DNA from: Axinella damicornis
Taxonomy: Eukaryota > Porifera > Demospongiae > Axinellida > Axinellidae
Direction: 5' to 3'
Length of the DNA stretch: 64,000 nt
NCBI GenBank assembly: GCA_963931865.1
Contig: OZ007511.1
Span: 2,285,836-2,349,835, forward strand
Shown here: positions 35,286-47,600 of the stretch, piece by piece
Numbering within the stretch: the first letter of the stretch is position 1
Layout of the letters: every line of letters begins with the position of its first letter
Translations under genes and position numbers: made by a program
Notes under the pieces: model-generated
What the model saw: the letters and a program-made list of their open reading frames with translations, nothing else
The model's database searches: none
Told to the model about the DNA's origin: nothing

Positions 35286-38200
35286 ATGGCCGAGCGCAGT
35301 GAGAAACCTCGAGTGTTGATACTGGGAGGTCAGTGACGCAGACATGAGGGTGGCATCATCGCCATGTCGTGGGGTTGATGAGATGTTGTATAGAATAAAT
35401 ATAGTCTTGTCAGGTCAATGAGGTGTGATGGGGCAGTTTTCTGCAAATATAATAATATTCCGATCCTCAGAAATATATCACAGTTTGTCACTTATTTTAA
35501 TGCTGCTGTATATAAGTTGAACAGCTGCAGCTTGTGAGAGTGTGCAGTGACATCAGTGTGTCAGAGTTATGGTATAGTAGTGTTGCAGTGATGGTTGAAA
35601 TGATTATGTGTCCGTTTGTTGTGCAGGTGTCGGGTTTGTGGGTCGCCATCTGACGGCTTACCTGGTCAAGAACCAGCTGGCCTCCAAGATCAGAGTCGTT
35701 GACAAGATGACCCCAGGAATGGGCTGGCTTAATGAGGAACACAAGGTATGCATCCTCTCTTTCCAATGAATACTGTTTGTGGTTGACCTCTGACCTCTGG
35801 TAGGTGGTTGACCTGTCTGAAGTTGTTGTAGGAGGTGGGGCTCGTGTGTATCCCAGTGTACACGGTGTACATGGGGGACACTGTTTGTGATGACAGTCAC
35901 ACAAACATGGCAATTTAACACATACCCACACACACTCATACTCACTCACACTCACTCACACTCTAGGCTGCGTTCACTCAGGTGGAGTTCAAGCAGGCTA
36001 ACCTTGCTAACCCCACGGGCGCTGGAAAGGCATTTGCTGATGACAGTGCCTTTGACGTTGTCTACAATCTGGCTGCTGAGACCAAGTACGGGCAGTCCGC
36101 CGAGGTTAGTGGAAGCATACATATATACGATGTATAGCTACAAGCTGTCATTAATTCCCTGAAGTGCTCTACATGTATCTGAGGGTACAGATGTCCAGCT
36201 GTGAATGTGATGGTCTTGGTGGAGGCCCTTATTTGGCAGCCAGAGTTTTGTTGCTGTCAAAACATTCCTGGCTTCTTTAACCTTAACCTTGGACATTCCA
36301 TCCTTCATTGACCACAATGTAACATCATTAGAAAGTGGAGGGTATGCCTTGAGCCTGATGAGCTGTGGAGGTATAGACACTGCAGAGCTTATCAGCAGAT
36401 GTGAAGTACTTGTGTGAAGAGTTGAGTTTATACAGTCAACTGCTCCTCAAGTGGGTTGGGGATGGCTGGTGGTGATAAGCTCAGTGGCACCACCACATCC
36501 ACTGAAGGTACCAGCTAGCCTCGTTCCCCAGCTTTTCGTCACTTGTAGTACAGAAAAACGGGAGGGCCTGGTACATTTCCTCACGTGAGCATTTCTAGTC
36601 TCGCGGGCCAAGCAGTATTTTCTTTATTTCTGGTGGACAAAGCAAGAGGGAGAAATATGTCTGGACGCTATGGACAGCCAAATGCAGGAGTGTAGGAGGT
36701 TCAAATCTGATTGCACATGTGTTCAATGCAGATCAAGCGTGTGACTTCTGCATATATTGGGCTCATTTACGCTTGTGGAAACACTGGCAACTGTGACAGT
36801 TATGCTAGTAGCTTCTGTAGCTTCTCTGGTAGCCCGAGCCAATCATGGCAGACTGTGGTTGAACCTCCTTACAACGGAAACAGACTGCATATGGATACAC
36901 TTGTGAGATGACTCCTCTGAATGTGTGCCTAGTGTGCTGCTCTGAAGACACCTTCTGTTACGACAGTTCAGCAGAGACCCACTGGGCACAAGCTACACAA
37001 ACAGCACACTGTGGTCATGCCATACGCATGACTTGTAACACATTCTTCTGTGGCACAGGCAGCTGGTCATAGTGTGACTGTCCAGACGTAATTTTCCCGT
37101 CTACTCCAACTGACCTGCGAGACTACCTCATATCCAGGCCTTCATCCTTGTTACTAGGAGGCCTCCGTCCTCATTGCCAGAAAGCTAATGTCCAGGCTCT
37201 ATCCTTGTTCCCAGACCTTCGTCCTCATTGCCAGGAGATCGCTGCCTTGTTCTATGTCTCCATCCTTGTTCCCCAGCCTCCATCCTCGTTCCCCAGCCTC
37301 CATCCTCGTTCCCCAGCCTCCATCCTCATTCCCTGGCCTCCATCCTCATTCCCCGGCCTCCATCCTCGTTCCCCAGCCTCCATCCTCGTTCCCCAGCCTC
37401 CATCCTCATTCCCTGGCCTCCATCCTCATTCCCCGGCCTCCATCCTCGTTCCCCAGCCTCCATCCTCGTTCCCCAGCCTCCATTCTCGTTCCCCAGCCTC
37501 CATCCTCATTCCCCGGCCTCCATCCTCGTTCCCCGGCCTCCATCCTCATTCCCCGGCCTCCATCCTCGTTCCCCAGCCTCCATCCTCATTCCCCGGCCTC
37601 CATCCTCGTTCCCTGGCCTCCATCCTCGTTCCCCACCCTCCATCCTCATTCCCCGGCCTCCATCCTCATTCCCCGGCCTCCATCCTCGTTCCCTGGCCTC
37701 CATCCTCATTCCACGGCCTCCATCCTCATTCCCCGGCCTCCATCCTCGTTCCACGGCCTCCATCCTCATTCCCCGGCCTCCATCCTCGTTCCACGGCCTC
37801 CATCCTCATTCCCCGGCCTCCATCCTCATTCCGCGGCCTCCATCCTCATTCCCCGGCCTCCATCCTCGTTCCCCACCCTCCATCCTCATTCCCCGGCCTC
37901 CATCCTCATTCCCCGGCCTCCATCCTCGTTCCCTGGCCTCCATCCTCGTTCCACGGCCTCCATCCTCATTCCCCGACCTCCATCCTCGTTCCCTGGCCTC
38001 CATCCTCGTTCCACGGCCTCCATCCTCATTCCCCGGCCTCCATCCTCGTTCCCTGGCCTCCATCTTCGTTCCACGGCTAATGTCCAGGCTCTATCCATGT
38101 TCCCAGACCTTCGTCCTCATTGCCTCCATCCTCGTTCCCCAGCCTCCATCCTCGTTCCCCAGCCTCCATCCTCATTCCCTGGCCTCCATCCTCATTCCAC

Positions 38201-41200
38201 GGCCTCCATCCTCATTCCCTGGCCTCCATCCTCATTCCACGGCCTCCATCCTCATTCCACGGCCTCCATCCTCGTTCCACGGCCTCCATCCTCATTCCAC
38301 AGCCTCCATCTTCGGTCTCAGTCCCAGTGATGGGATAGGTCACTTAGTGCCCACAAGGAAAATTGTTACTATTTCCTCATCCACAAGGCCACAACAAGGG
38401 AGGTTAAAATAGCCTTCATTTTCAAAGGGGTGTACCATAATGCCATTAGGCAAGAAGTGGAAGGCATTAGTTTTCACTGGAACAACTGTGGAGACTTCTG
38501 TGTGGACAACAATGGAACACTGTCTGTCCTCAGTGAGTGTGTTCCAGATGTGGCCGTCACTCTCTCTGCCCTAGGTTTACAGTGAGCGTGTTCTGGATGT
38601 GGCTGTGAACTGTGGGAACGAAGCAGCCAAGACTGGAGTGGGACGGTTCGTGGAGGTGTCCACTGCACAGGTGTACGAGTGTGATAAGGTGCGTGTTGGA
38701 GAGACGGAGGAAGGAAGAAGGAGGGAGGGAGGAAGGAAGGAGGAGGGACGGAGGGAGGGAGAAGAGGGAGGATGATCAGATGGTTGGAGGGATGTAGGTC
38801 TGCTGAAAGAAGGAATGTGTGTCATATTGCTTCCCCCACCCCAGGGCATCAGCACTGAAAACAGCAAGCTTGACCCGTGGACCACCCTCGCCAAGTACAA
38901 ACTAAAGGCAGAGCAGGCTCTCAGCGGCATTTCAGGGTGGGTGTTGCCATGGTAACATGCATTGGATTAGGAAAGCATCAATGAACATCTGTTTACCTGC
39001 AGCTTGAAGTATGTAATAGTGCGCCCAGCCATCATCTATGGTGTGGCTGACAAGCAGGGGATCAGTAAGTCACTCGCTCCTTCAGCCCTCCCACTCGCTC
39101 CCTCAACCCTCCCCCTCACACTCCTCCCACTCGCTCCCTCAACCCTCCCCCTCACACTCCTCCCTCTCCCACAGCTCCGAGAGTGGTGATAGCGGCCTGC
39201 TACCGACAGCTTGGTGAAAAAATGAAGGTACAGATATATAGCCCCATTCCCTAGGCCATCTAGTCACTTGCAGTATGAAATGGCACTTGAAATTTTAATG
39301 GAACTAGAAGTGTCTTGAGGACGCATACCCCACGCTTGTTGAGTGTGATAGCTAACAGCAACGGTATGACGACACTACAACTGCAAATAAGGTTGCGTGC
39401 TAACTATCAGGTGTGATTTCAAAAGGGTTGGAGCCAGGAAACCAATATTGGGAAGTCATTGAATACAGAAACCTCCCAATACAATTATATATGTTTGCAT
39501 TGAGTATGATGTCTGTAAACACCTTAGCTAACCTGCTTGAAGCATTTTTCTGCAGACAGACAGACACGAAGGCATTGCTTTACCCCTGTTTGCATGCATG
39601 TACGGGGTAATGAGACCCCACTGGCAGTGTTGTAAATAAGTGTGACAATGTCATGTAGTCTGTAGCATTCCTTCTCTCTCCCTCTGCCCTTTTGCCTTTG
39701 CCCTCTCCCACTATGCCTTCTGTACCCTCTCCCCTACACCCCCTTCCCTTGCACCCTCTCCCCTCCCCCCTCACCCTCTCCCCTGCACCCTCTCCCCCTG
39801 CACCCTCTCCCTCCTCTTCCCCTGCACCCTCTCCACTGCACCATCTCCCCATGCACCTCACCCTGCACCCTCTCCCCCTCCACCCTCTCCCCTGCACCCT
39901 CTCCCCCTCCACCCTCTCCCCCTCCACCCTCTCCCCTGCACCATCTCCCTTGCACCCTCACCCTCTCCCCCTCCACCATCTCCCTTGCACCCTCACCCTC
40001 TCCCCCTCCACCCTCTCCCCTGCACCCTCTCCCCTGCACCCTCTCCCCCTCCACCCTCTCCCCTGCACCATCTCCCTTGCACCCTCACCCTCTCCCCCTC
40101 CACCCTCTCCCCCTCCACCCTTCTCCTCTGCACCATCTCCCTTGCACCCTCACCCTCTCCCCCTCCACCCTCTCCCCCTCCGCCCTTCTCCCCTGCACCA
40201 TCTCCCTTGCACCCACACCCTCTCCCCCTCCACCCTCTCCCCTGCACCCTCTCCCCCTCCACCCTCTCCCCTGCACCCTCTCCCCCTCCACCCTCTCCCC
40301 TGCACCCTCTACCCCTCCACCCTCTCCCCTGCACCATCTCCCTTGCACCCTCACCGTCTCCCCCTCCACCCTCTCCCATGCACCCTCTCCCCCTCCACCC
40401 TCTCCTCCTCCACCCTCTCCCCTGCACCATCTCCCCTTGCACCCTCATAGCTGCTATGGTCTAAGGATCTGAAGATGAACACGGTACACGTCACTGATGT
40501 CTGTCGAGCACTGTGGCACCTACGGGAGGCTGGCCAGTCTGGTGATGTGTACAACCTTGCTGACAAGGGGCGGACAAGTGAGTGGAGGAATCATTGACTC
40601 ATTGATATCACACCTGTGTGCCACCCTTCCCTCCTTCTCCCTCGTCCCTCCGCCCTCCTTTCCTCCACAGCCCAGGGCGTGATAACAGAGATGGTATCAC
40701 AACTGTTCGAGATTGAGCATGCCTACTTTGGCACCATCCTGTCTAACCTGGCGAAGGTGTGGAGGCTGCACCATCCCATTGGGTCCTTATTTAATGATAT
40801 TTACTCTCCCTCCTCCTTCCCTCCTCCTTCCCTCCCTCCTCCCTCCCCTCCTTCTTTCCTCCCTCCCTCCTCCTCCCCCTTCCTCCTTCCCTCCCTCCCC
40901 CTCCTCCTCCTCCTCCTCCTCCTCCTTCCTTCTGTTCCCTTCCTCCTCCTTCCCTCCCTTCCCCTCCTCCTTCCCCTTCCCTCCCTTCCCTACACCTCAC
41001 AGCTAAACATGGCAGGTGCAACAGAGGAATCAAATGAGAAGCACCTGGCACCCTGGTCAGAGGCATGCACTCGGGACGAGGTCACCAACACACCCCTCTC
41101 CCCATACATTGATCAAGAGCTGCTCTACCACAAACACCTGCATGTGGATGGCAGCCGGATCGAGGGAACGGGTTTTACATATGACGTGCCCCAAGTCACG

Positions 41201-41428
41201 ATAGAACTGGTCAGAGAGGTGAGTGGGGCCTCTGGGGGAGGGAGGAGCAGAGAGGACTACGGAAGGACTACCTGCACTGTCCTTCTGCCTTTATACCTCC
41301 GAATACCCCCTCTCTCCACACGTACACACACACGCTCACTCATACAGATCGTTGACGACTACATTACTTCTGGTCTCTTTCCACCATCTCTTGTGGTTCA
41401 CAAAAAGGAAGCTACCCCGACTGAATAA
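35286..41428 (+). CDS. Extended SDR / NAD-dependent epimerase-dehydratase-like protein
   Basis: Eleven exons join in frame to 376 residues: 35286-35328, 35627-35745, 35967-36104, 38575-38688, 38845-38936, 39003-39064, 39175-39227, 40451-40577, 40671-40756, 41003-41218 and 41348-41428. The N-terminus is a Rossmann fold with VLILGGVGFVGRHL (GxxGxxG) and VYNLAAETKYGQS, then VEVSTAQVYE, then VIVRPAIIYG and VHVTDVCRAL, all typical of extended SDRs that act on nucleotide sugars. In the usual YxxxK position the sequence reads LAKYK, so Lys is kept but Tyr is Leu by my alignment. The C-terminal about 100 residues (LNMAGATEESNEKH onward) are not a recognised SDR region. Substrate cannot be named. AATAAA overlaps the stop codon. 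Three introns carry long pyrimidine minisatellites. The terminal exon is duplicated at 44163-44242. Confidence 0.85.
37255..38325. repeat. 20-bp minisatellite, about 50 copies, in SDR intron
   Basis: Unit CCTCCATCCTCGTTCCCCAG with G/A, C/A and C/T variants, interrupted once at about 38078-38125 by a repeat of the array's left flank. The CTCGTTCCC core resembles the end of the MITE family. All forward frames are open because 20 bp units lack stops, producing spurious Pro/Ser/His frames. Confidence 0.92.
39690..40448. repeat. CACCCTCTCCCCCTC minisatellite in SDR intron
   Basis: About 760 bp of units built from CACCCTCTCCCCCTC and CACCATCTCCCTTG end at the acceptor of the exon at 40451. Long open frames on both strands are artefacts. 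Confidence 0.9.
40800..41000. repeat. CTCCTTCC-rich pyrimidine tract in SDR intron
   Basis: Poly-pyrimidine microsatellite filling the intron before the acceptor at 41002. Confidence 0.8.
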
Positions 41429-41957
41429 AATTAGTTTTGTATACATTTGCAATTGTTGTGTCAGGAATCACTTGTTGCATAAAATAATGCTGTTGCTGTA
41501 CAGTACACTGCCATGACAGCCAGGTGGCCCCATGCTGGCTACCTCGACACCCTGTTGACTGACTGCTGTAATTTAGTCTCGGTACCATATAGGTCCCTAG
41601 CTCCTGGCCTGGGCTACCAATCGGGACTACACACGCTGTTTGATGAAGCTTAAATTAACAGACGATCGAAGGAGGAGGGACCAGCTACAATGGGCACATG
41701 CAGGGTGTGCCCCCATGGTATGAGCCCATAACTGACCGAATTTTTGGGTTCGTCCCTCAAAGTGTGTCCCTAGGCCCTCAAAGCCTTTTTGGTCATTTTG
41801 TGGACAGACGAGAATGCATAGGGTCTAAATGACGCATTTATGCGTCATGGGCGTTAAAGTACATTCATACTCGAACTCGTAGTTAGCTGATTGCGTGCGG
41901 TTCAAAGGTGAATGCGCAGGATGTCGAGGGGTATACTGTATGGTTTACTGGCTTGAA

Positions 41958-42717
41958 ATGAAGATGGAAAGAAGGATCGCGATCTGTCTGCTGGTGCTCA
42001 GTCTGGCCTGGACATGCCAAGCACAAAACGGTACGTATATATTATATACGATCCACCGATCGTATATATTAGTCTCGCAGGCCAGACTCGTCTCTTTTTC
42101 CTGTTTTGGTAGTCTCGTTCCCAGTCTGGTCCGCGAGATTATGATTCACATGCACTGCAGTATATATATAATGTGAGCATATAATACGATTTGTACAAGG
42201 TCTGTGTAAGTTTTTTTGCTAGAGTAAGTGCGGGGTTGTCCGCAAATTTATTCGCACAGTAGCTTGTAGAAGGAAGTTTGTGGAGTGTCCAGATACACCC
42301 CTGCCCTTACTTAGTCTGGCACAGCCAGACCCTCGCACGCGTGCGAGGGTCTGGCTGCGCCAGACTAGCCCTTACTCTACGCAGGTATAGGATGGTGTGC
42401 TTTTCAGCAACTGTGCAAAGGAATTAGCGGGGTGTCCAGAACACCCTCTCACCATCCGGACACCCACTATGGATATGCTCTCCCGGCTATATTTATCTAT
42501 AGCCTGTTATGTTGCCTGCTTCAACCCCTCTCTCCTCACCTTCTATAGTTGGGCTGATCGTTGGAATATCAGTCAGCATGGTGGGATTATGCATTGGGGT
42601 GTGCACGCCCCTACTCATCTTCCTGTGTGTGTTTTGTGGGGTCATCGCCACATCCAAGAGGAGCTCTCAGCAACCTCAAACAGTTGTGGTTGCACCTGGT
42701 GAGGAGAATATAATCAT

Positions 42718-42752
<35 letters not shown>

Positions 42753-43616
42753 AGTCCCCCAGTAATTACCGTTCTCTGTCCACACCTCTGTCAACCCAGC
42801 GCTCACCCATCACCCACCACCAGGCTCTTATCCAGTACAGGTAGGCTAGTAAGGCCAATTCCATTCTAGCCGCTATAGCCCCTATCCACCGCGTGCCCCA
42901 CTTGACCGGCCAGGCAGAGAGGGGCTAGCGACTAGACTGGGCCAATTCCGAAGTGATTCACAAATGACTTGCTGTTTTTCCCCCGACTCCTTCCAGGCTG
43001 GTGTGACCTACCCATCCAGCTACCCCACACAAGGTAAGTTGCATGTAGTCTCATTCCCAGACCGGGTTTTTTTGCTCACGGAGGGGAAAATGGTGGAACG
43101 GCCTATTCCGTTTTCATTCCTTGCTGTTGCGACGTATAATATGGCATTTGTAGAAAAGTAATGTATGACTTCATGTAGCCTCGTTCCCATGTGGCCTGGG
43201 AACGAGGCTAGACTTCACGATGACACCATACTGAGACATTTCATTGCAAAGTTTGTCCTCTTTGGTCCAAACGCCAAGGGAAAGAAGATCTGCATTAGTG
43301 AGACGCTGGAGCACTCTTACTGGCATTCAACCTCCACTGCCAGTCAACAAACTCACACAAACCTCCGGACAGCCTTCTCATGATGTAGTTCACGTCTGCG
43401 TAGCCTGGTCTCCTGCATACCGCCTCTATATTGCTTACCTTTCTTGGTCGCCATTTATCTCCGTACATTACATCACTTACAAAACGCAACTAATTGGACT
43501 GCCAACATTTCAATAATGGCCTGGGAACAAGGCTTAGTCACATGCTCACAGGAACTAAACGTTTCCTGTATCCTGCACTTGTGAGGTCACCTGCATTCCT
43601 TGACTCTCAGGTTACT

Positions 43617-43649
<33 letters not shown>

Positions 43650-43784
43650 ACGTTGCCAATAGCTCCCTACCCCATGGCCACAGACCCCACACTAACATCA
43701 GAACAGCCGCCTCCCTATTCCGTGGCTGCTGCATACCCTCCACCTCCCCCCACAGACACACAAGAACCAGTAGACACACTGTAG
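41958..43784 (+). CDS. Small type I membrane protein with PPPY tail, copy 1
   Basis: Five exons (41958-42030, 42549-42698, 42800-42840, 42997-43033, 43663-43784; phases 1,1,0,1) give 140 residues. Exon 1 is a signal peptide (RRIAICLLVLSLAWTCQA). Almost no ectodomain follows before a Cys-containing transmembrane segment (about 27-55: GISVSMVGLCIGVCTPLLIF). The cytoplasmic tail is Pro/Tyr-rich (PPPGSYPVQ, TYPSSYPTQ) and ends with a PPPYS motif, a ligand for WW domains such as those of NEDD4-type ligases, then EPVDTL. The architecture recalls WBP1/VOPP1/Shisa-like adaptors, but the cysteine ectodomain is missing. Exon 3 begins after a poly-C run; I chose the acceptor at 42799 because upstream options meet an in-frame stop. 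Paralogue of the gene at 44694. Confidence 0.75.
42312..42367. mobile_element. 56-bp perfect-palindrome MITE with 9-bp target duplication
   Basis: TAGTCTGGCACAGCCAGACC ... GGTCTGGCTGCGCCAGACTA with centre ACGCGT, flanked by GCCCTTACT at 42303-42311 and 42368-42376. The ends differ from TAGCCTCG but share TAG...CTA and the 9-bp duplication. Confidence 0.88.
42720..42752. repeat. Poly-C run in intron of PPPY gene copy 1
   Basis: About 33 C preceding an unused AG; the homologous intron of copy 2 lacks it. Confidence 0.88.
43176..43210. mobile_element. 35-bp MITE with 9-bp target duplication
   Basis: TAGCCTCGTTCCCATGT / GGCCTGGGAACGAGGCTA, flanks GACTTCATG and GACTTCACG (8 of 9). Confidence 0.82.
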
Positions 43785-44029
43785 CTTTCACTGTGTGCTG
43801 TCCGACATACTGCATCTCCTGTCCAGTGACCTAGCTGTAACCATTTTATATATTTTTGTCATTGTCGGGTCACCACGAGCAAACCACATAATGACTAACT
43901 TGTTACCATCCTGGTCTAGCTAGATGCTGGGTTGACAGATTCTCCCTTAAGTTCAATGTTATAGGGCGACCATAATGCGTTATAAGCAAGTCACTCGCAT
44001 TTTAGCCTCTAACTTGTTTTAGTACTGCA

Positions 44030-44693
44030 TTTTTGGCACTAAGAGTGCATGATGACATCATCATGATTGTGGTGGACCACAATGATGTTCTCCTGCATAC
44101 TGCCTCTATATTGCTTAGTCTCTCCACACACACATGCATGCACATGCACACAACTCACACAGATGTCGACAACTACATTGCTTCTGGTCTCTTTCCACCA
44201 TCTCTTGTGGTTCACAAAAAGGAAGCTACCCTGACTGAATAAAATTACATTTGTTGTGTCAGGAATCACTTGTGAATCTAATGCTGTTGCTGTACAGTAC
44301 ATTGCCATGACAGCCAGGTGGCCCCATGCTGGCCATGCAGCTGGCTACCTCCTGTAAATTTTGTCTCGGTACCATCAGTCCTTCCTGGCCTGCGTGGGTC
44401 TGCCACTGTCTCGGACCCTCGTGCGAAGGGTCTGGTTCCGAGACTAGGTCTGCTAGCAGTATGTGTCACAGTGACACATACTACACCGACCCACAATACT
44501 CACAGGTGTCAAATGATCTAACAGTACAATCTTGCACAACATCCTCAACACATACAGGAAACAAAATTATACACCCGGAACATCCTCAATCTAGCTGTCA
44601 CACAGGTGTGTCACACAGGATGTAGTAGCTAATGGATGATCGTCAAAGGTGCATGCGCGCGCAGCATCGCAGCGCTCGTATGTTGCTGATGAT
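44030..44693 (+). pseudogene. Duplicated SDR terminal exon and intergenic segment
   Basis: The segment repeats 41340-41620 with small changes. Positions 44163-44242 are a copy of the last SDR exon (YIASGLFPPSLVVHKKEA, same stop, same overlapping AATAAA) with no upstream SDR exons, so it cannot be expressed as that gene. The duplicated block continues into exon 1 of the next gene (44694), showing that the SDR tail, the intergenic promoter and exon 1 of the PPPY gene were copied together. Confidence 0.8.
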
Positions 44694-47600
44694 ATGGAGA
44701 GAAGGATCGTGATCTGTCTGCTGGTGCTCAGTCTGGCCTGGACATGTCAAGCACAAGACGGTACGTAGCTATCCACACATCGGTAGACGGGTCACCGCAC
44801 GTCGGGTGGTTACTCAGGGGCGGCGGCACGGGGGGGCAAGCGCCCCCCCCCCCCCCCCCCCCCCCCCCCAAATATTTAGGGGGGTACGCCCCCCCCCCCA
44901 ACTCCTTGCTGCTTGATAGCTACTACAGCCAACGGCTGCCCTATACTTAGTACTTATGGGGTGCCGTTTGTGTCAAAACTACATTGTGAGTCGATGGATG
45001 GTTAATACGTTGACGTACAGCTTGCAGGGCGACGAATCTATAAGCAGCGTCAGTTCTGAGGCGACGAATCTTTCCGAGGCGACGAATCTTTCCGAGGCGA
45101 CGAATCTTTCTGAGGCGACGAATCTTTCCGAGGCGACGAATCTTTCTGAGGCGACGAATCTTTCCGAGGCGACGAATCTGACTGAGGTGACGAATCTGAA
45201 TGACTGAGTCCGGAAATGGGTGTGACTGTACTTTCGAGCCATGCATATATACCTAGTCCATGTAGTCTGTTTGTGCAGTTACATTGTTACCTGACTAATG
45301 GGCCCTCCTGGCCTTTCTATGTCATTATAATAATTTAATGGATACAGTGGCAAAGAACTTGCTTAAGAGGGACGAGAGAGTACAGTTAGAGGTGGACATT
45401 AAGCATTATAAATTTGTCTTGTGCTACATGTACATGTATCGTTGAATGTAATTTTGTCATGATTTTCATTATGTCTCTCACAGCCCGGGCCGCGAGTTGG
45501 AGGAAGCTGTTTGTTGTTGCATGCGCGATACGATTCACACCCACTTTCTTAATAATTTTTGGTTTTTTTACTATTCATCGTCTCCGTCAGTCAGTAGTGA
45601 GTCATGCAGATTCGTCGCCTCAGAAAGATTCGTCGCCTCAGAAAGATTCGTCGCCTCAGAAAGATTCGTCGCCTCAGAAAGATTCGTCGCCTCGGAAAGA
45701 TTCGTCGCCTTGGAAAGATTCGTCGCCTCGGAAAGATTCGTCACCTTGGAAAGATTCGTCGCCTCGGAAAGCCATATCCCATTGGAAATGGTGTACCAGT
45801 ATAAATATCTTGGGGTGACTTTATCCTCGGACCTCAGTTGGTCAGCACATATTAAGGAAATTTGCGCTAAAGGAAGGAAACTTTTAGGTCTCTTGTACCG
45901 CCAGTTTTCTAATAATACAGACCCAAATGTACTGGCAAAGTTGTATGTAGCTCTAGTTAGGCCGCACCTGGAATATGGGGCTCAAGTGTGGAACCCACAC
46001 TCTGCAAAAGACGTAGACAACTTGGAGAAAATCCAGAAATTTGCTCTGAGAATTTGTTCAAAGAACTTTCATGCAAACTATCAGGATCTCCTTCAATTTT
46101 TTCAGCTTCCCTCCCTCCAGAACCGCAGACTCTATTTGTCTCTCTGTTCATTCTCTAAAATTATTAATAATATTGAGTACTTCCCTGCACATTGCCTCCC
46201 GTCTCCATCATTGTTACCTTTCTTAAGGTGTAATCATAATCACCAATTTAACATTCCTTATGCACGTACAAACCTTCTTAAATATTCATTTTTACCCACC
46301 ATCTTATCTGTATGGAATAGTTTACCTATTGTTGCTGTAAACTGTACCTCACTTTTGCAGTTTAAACATCATATATCACCACGTACTGTTTACTTAGTTT
46401 AGGTGCACACTTATATTAGCGATTGCTATCTGTGTACCTTGCATTGAAGCAGAATTTTCATAAACAAGAAAAAAAAAAAAAAAGATTCGTCGCCTCCGTT
46501 CGCGTTCATAGCTATTCGTAGCCTCACAACTGACGCTGTTTCTCAGATTCGTCGCCTCAGAACTGACGCTGCTTCACAGAGTCGTCGCCTCAGCCGCCTC
46601 AGTTCATATTCGTCGCCTCAGAACTGACGCTGCTTCACAGAGTCGTCGCCTCAGTTCATATTCGTCGCCTCTGAACAGACGCTGCTTATAGATTCGTCGC
46701 CCTGCAAGCTGTATATACGTATGTCGACGTATTAACCATCCATCGACTCACAATGTAGTTTTGACACAAATGGCACCCCATAAGTACTAGGCTGACTCGG
46801 CTAACCTTGTGATGTACGCGAATCGAGTTGCCGATCTGGCGCAGCATCGATCCTCAGACATCTGGAACGCGCAGTAAGGTGCCACGAGAGCCCATCCTGA
46901 AATGAAAGCGAAAAAATGTTTCCACGCTTCGCGCGGACTGATCGGCGCTACGCACCTCTATGCACTGCCTTCGGCAGCGTACGTAGGCTACGCAACTGCC
47001 TTGCCCCCTCAATTGTAAATACGTGCCTCCGCCCCTGTTACTATTTTCCGGTCCCGTCCCGGCTACTAATTTCCGGGACGGCTCGATCGAACTAGCCTTG
47101 TTCCCGATTCGCCCTTGACGGTACGTGTCAAAGCAGCGAAATGGACGAAGATTCGGTGGCTTTAGTGAAGGACAGACTAACGATCAGTGAGATTGTGGAA
47201 GTGTTACGTGATCCATCCAAGTATCTAGTGATTACCGATCCTCCCCAGAGGCCTAAAGCAGTTCCCAATCTCCACAGTTCGTACGTATTACATGTAGCTG
47301 CTGCTACGTACTCTTTAAAGAGACAAGGAATCCAAATGCAGGACTCTCCGAGCTCCATCCAGTTCAGCTGTTCTGCAAACTTCCACTTCATCCCGCAAAT
47401 ATATAATATTACTTACTGCATTCTTGGCAATCTGTCGAGCTCGAGCCGTCCGTCCTGTCCCGTCCCGGAAAATAGTAATCACCGGTAGACGGTTCACTAT
47501 TCTGATCGAGGAAGTGCGCATGCAGGGCCTAGGGCTAGGGTAGTCTCGTGCCCACACCCTCCCGAAACGCGGAAAGAGGGTCTGGTGTTCTGAGCGATAT

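Noticed and set aside
37255..38325. CRISPR-like regular repeats
   Set aside because: The units are contiguous without unique spacers, and the locus is an animal intron; it is a minisatellite.
37148..38412. Three overlapping 310-394-residue Pro/Ser/His frames
   Set aside because: They are translations of the 20-bp minisatellite in an SDR intron bounded by good splice sites at 36104 and 38575.
39692..40472. Long Pro/Leu/Ser and Gly/Glu/Arg frames on both strands
   Set aside because: Pyrimidine minisatellite in an SDR intron; all frames open by composition.
45497..46402. 301-residue frame joining satellite peptides to reverse transcriptase
   Set aside because: The frame is open across the LINE insertion junction by chance; the RT part is 5'-truncated.
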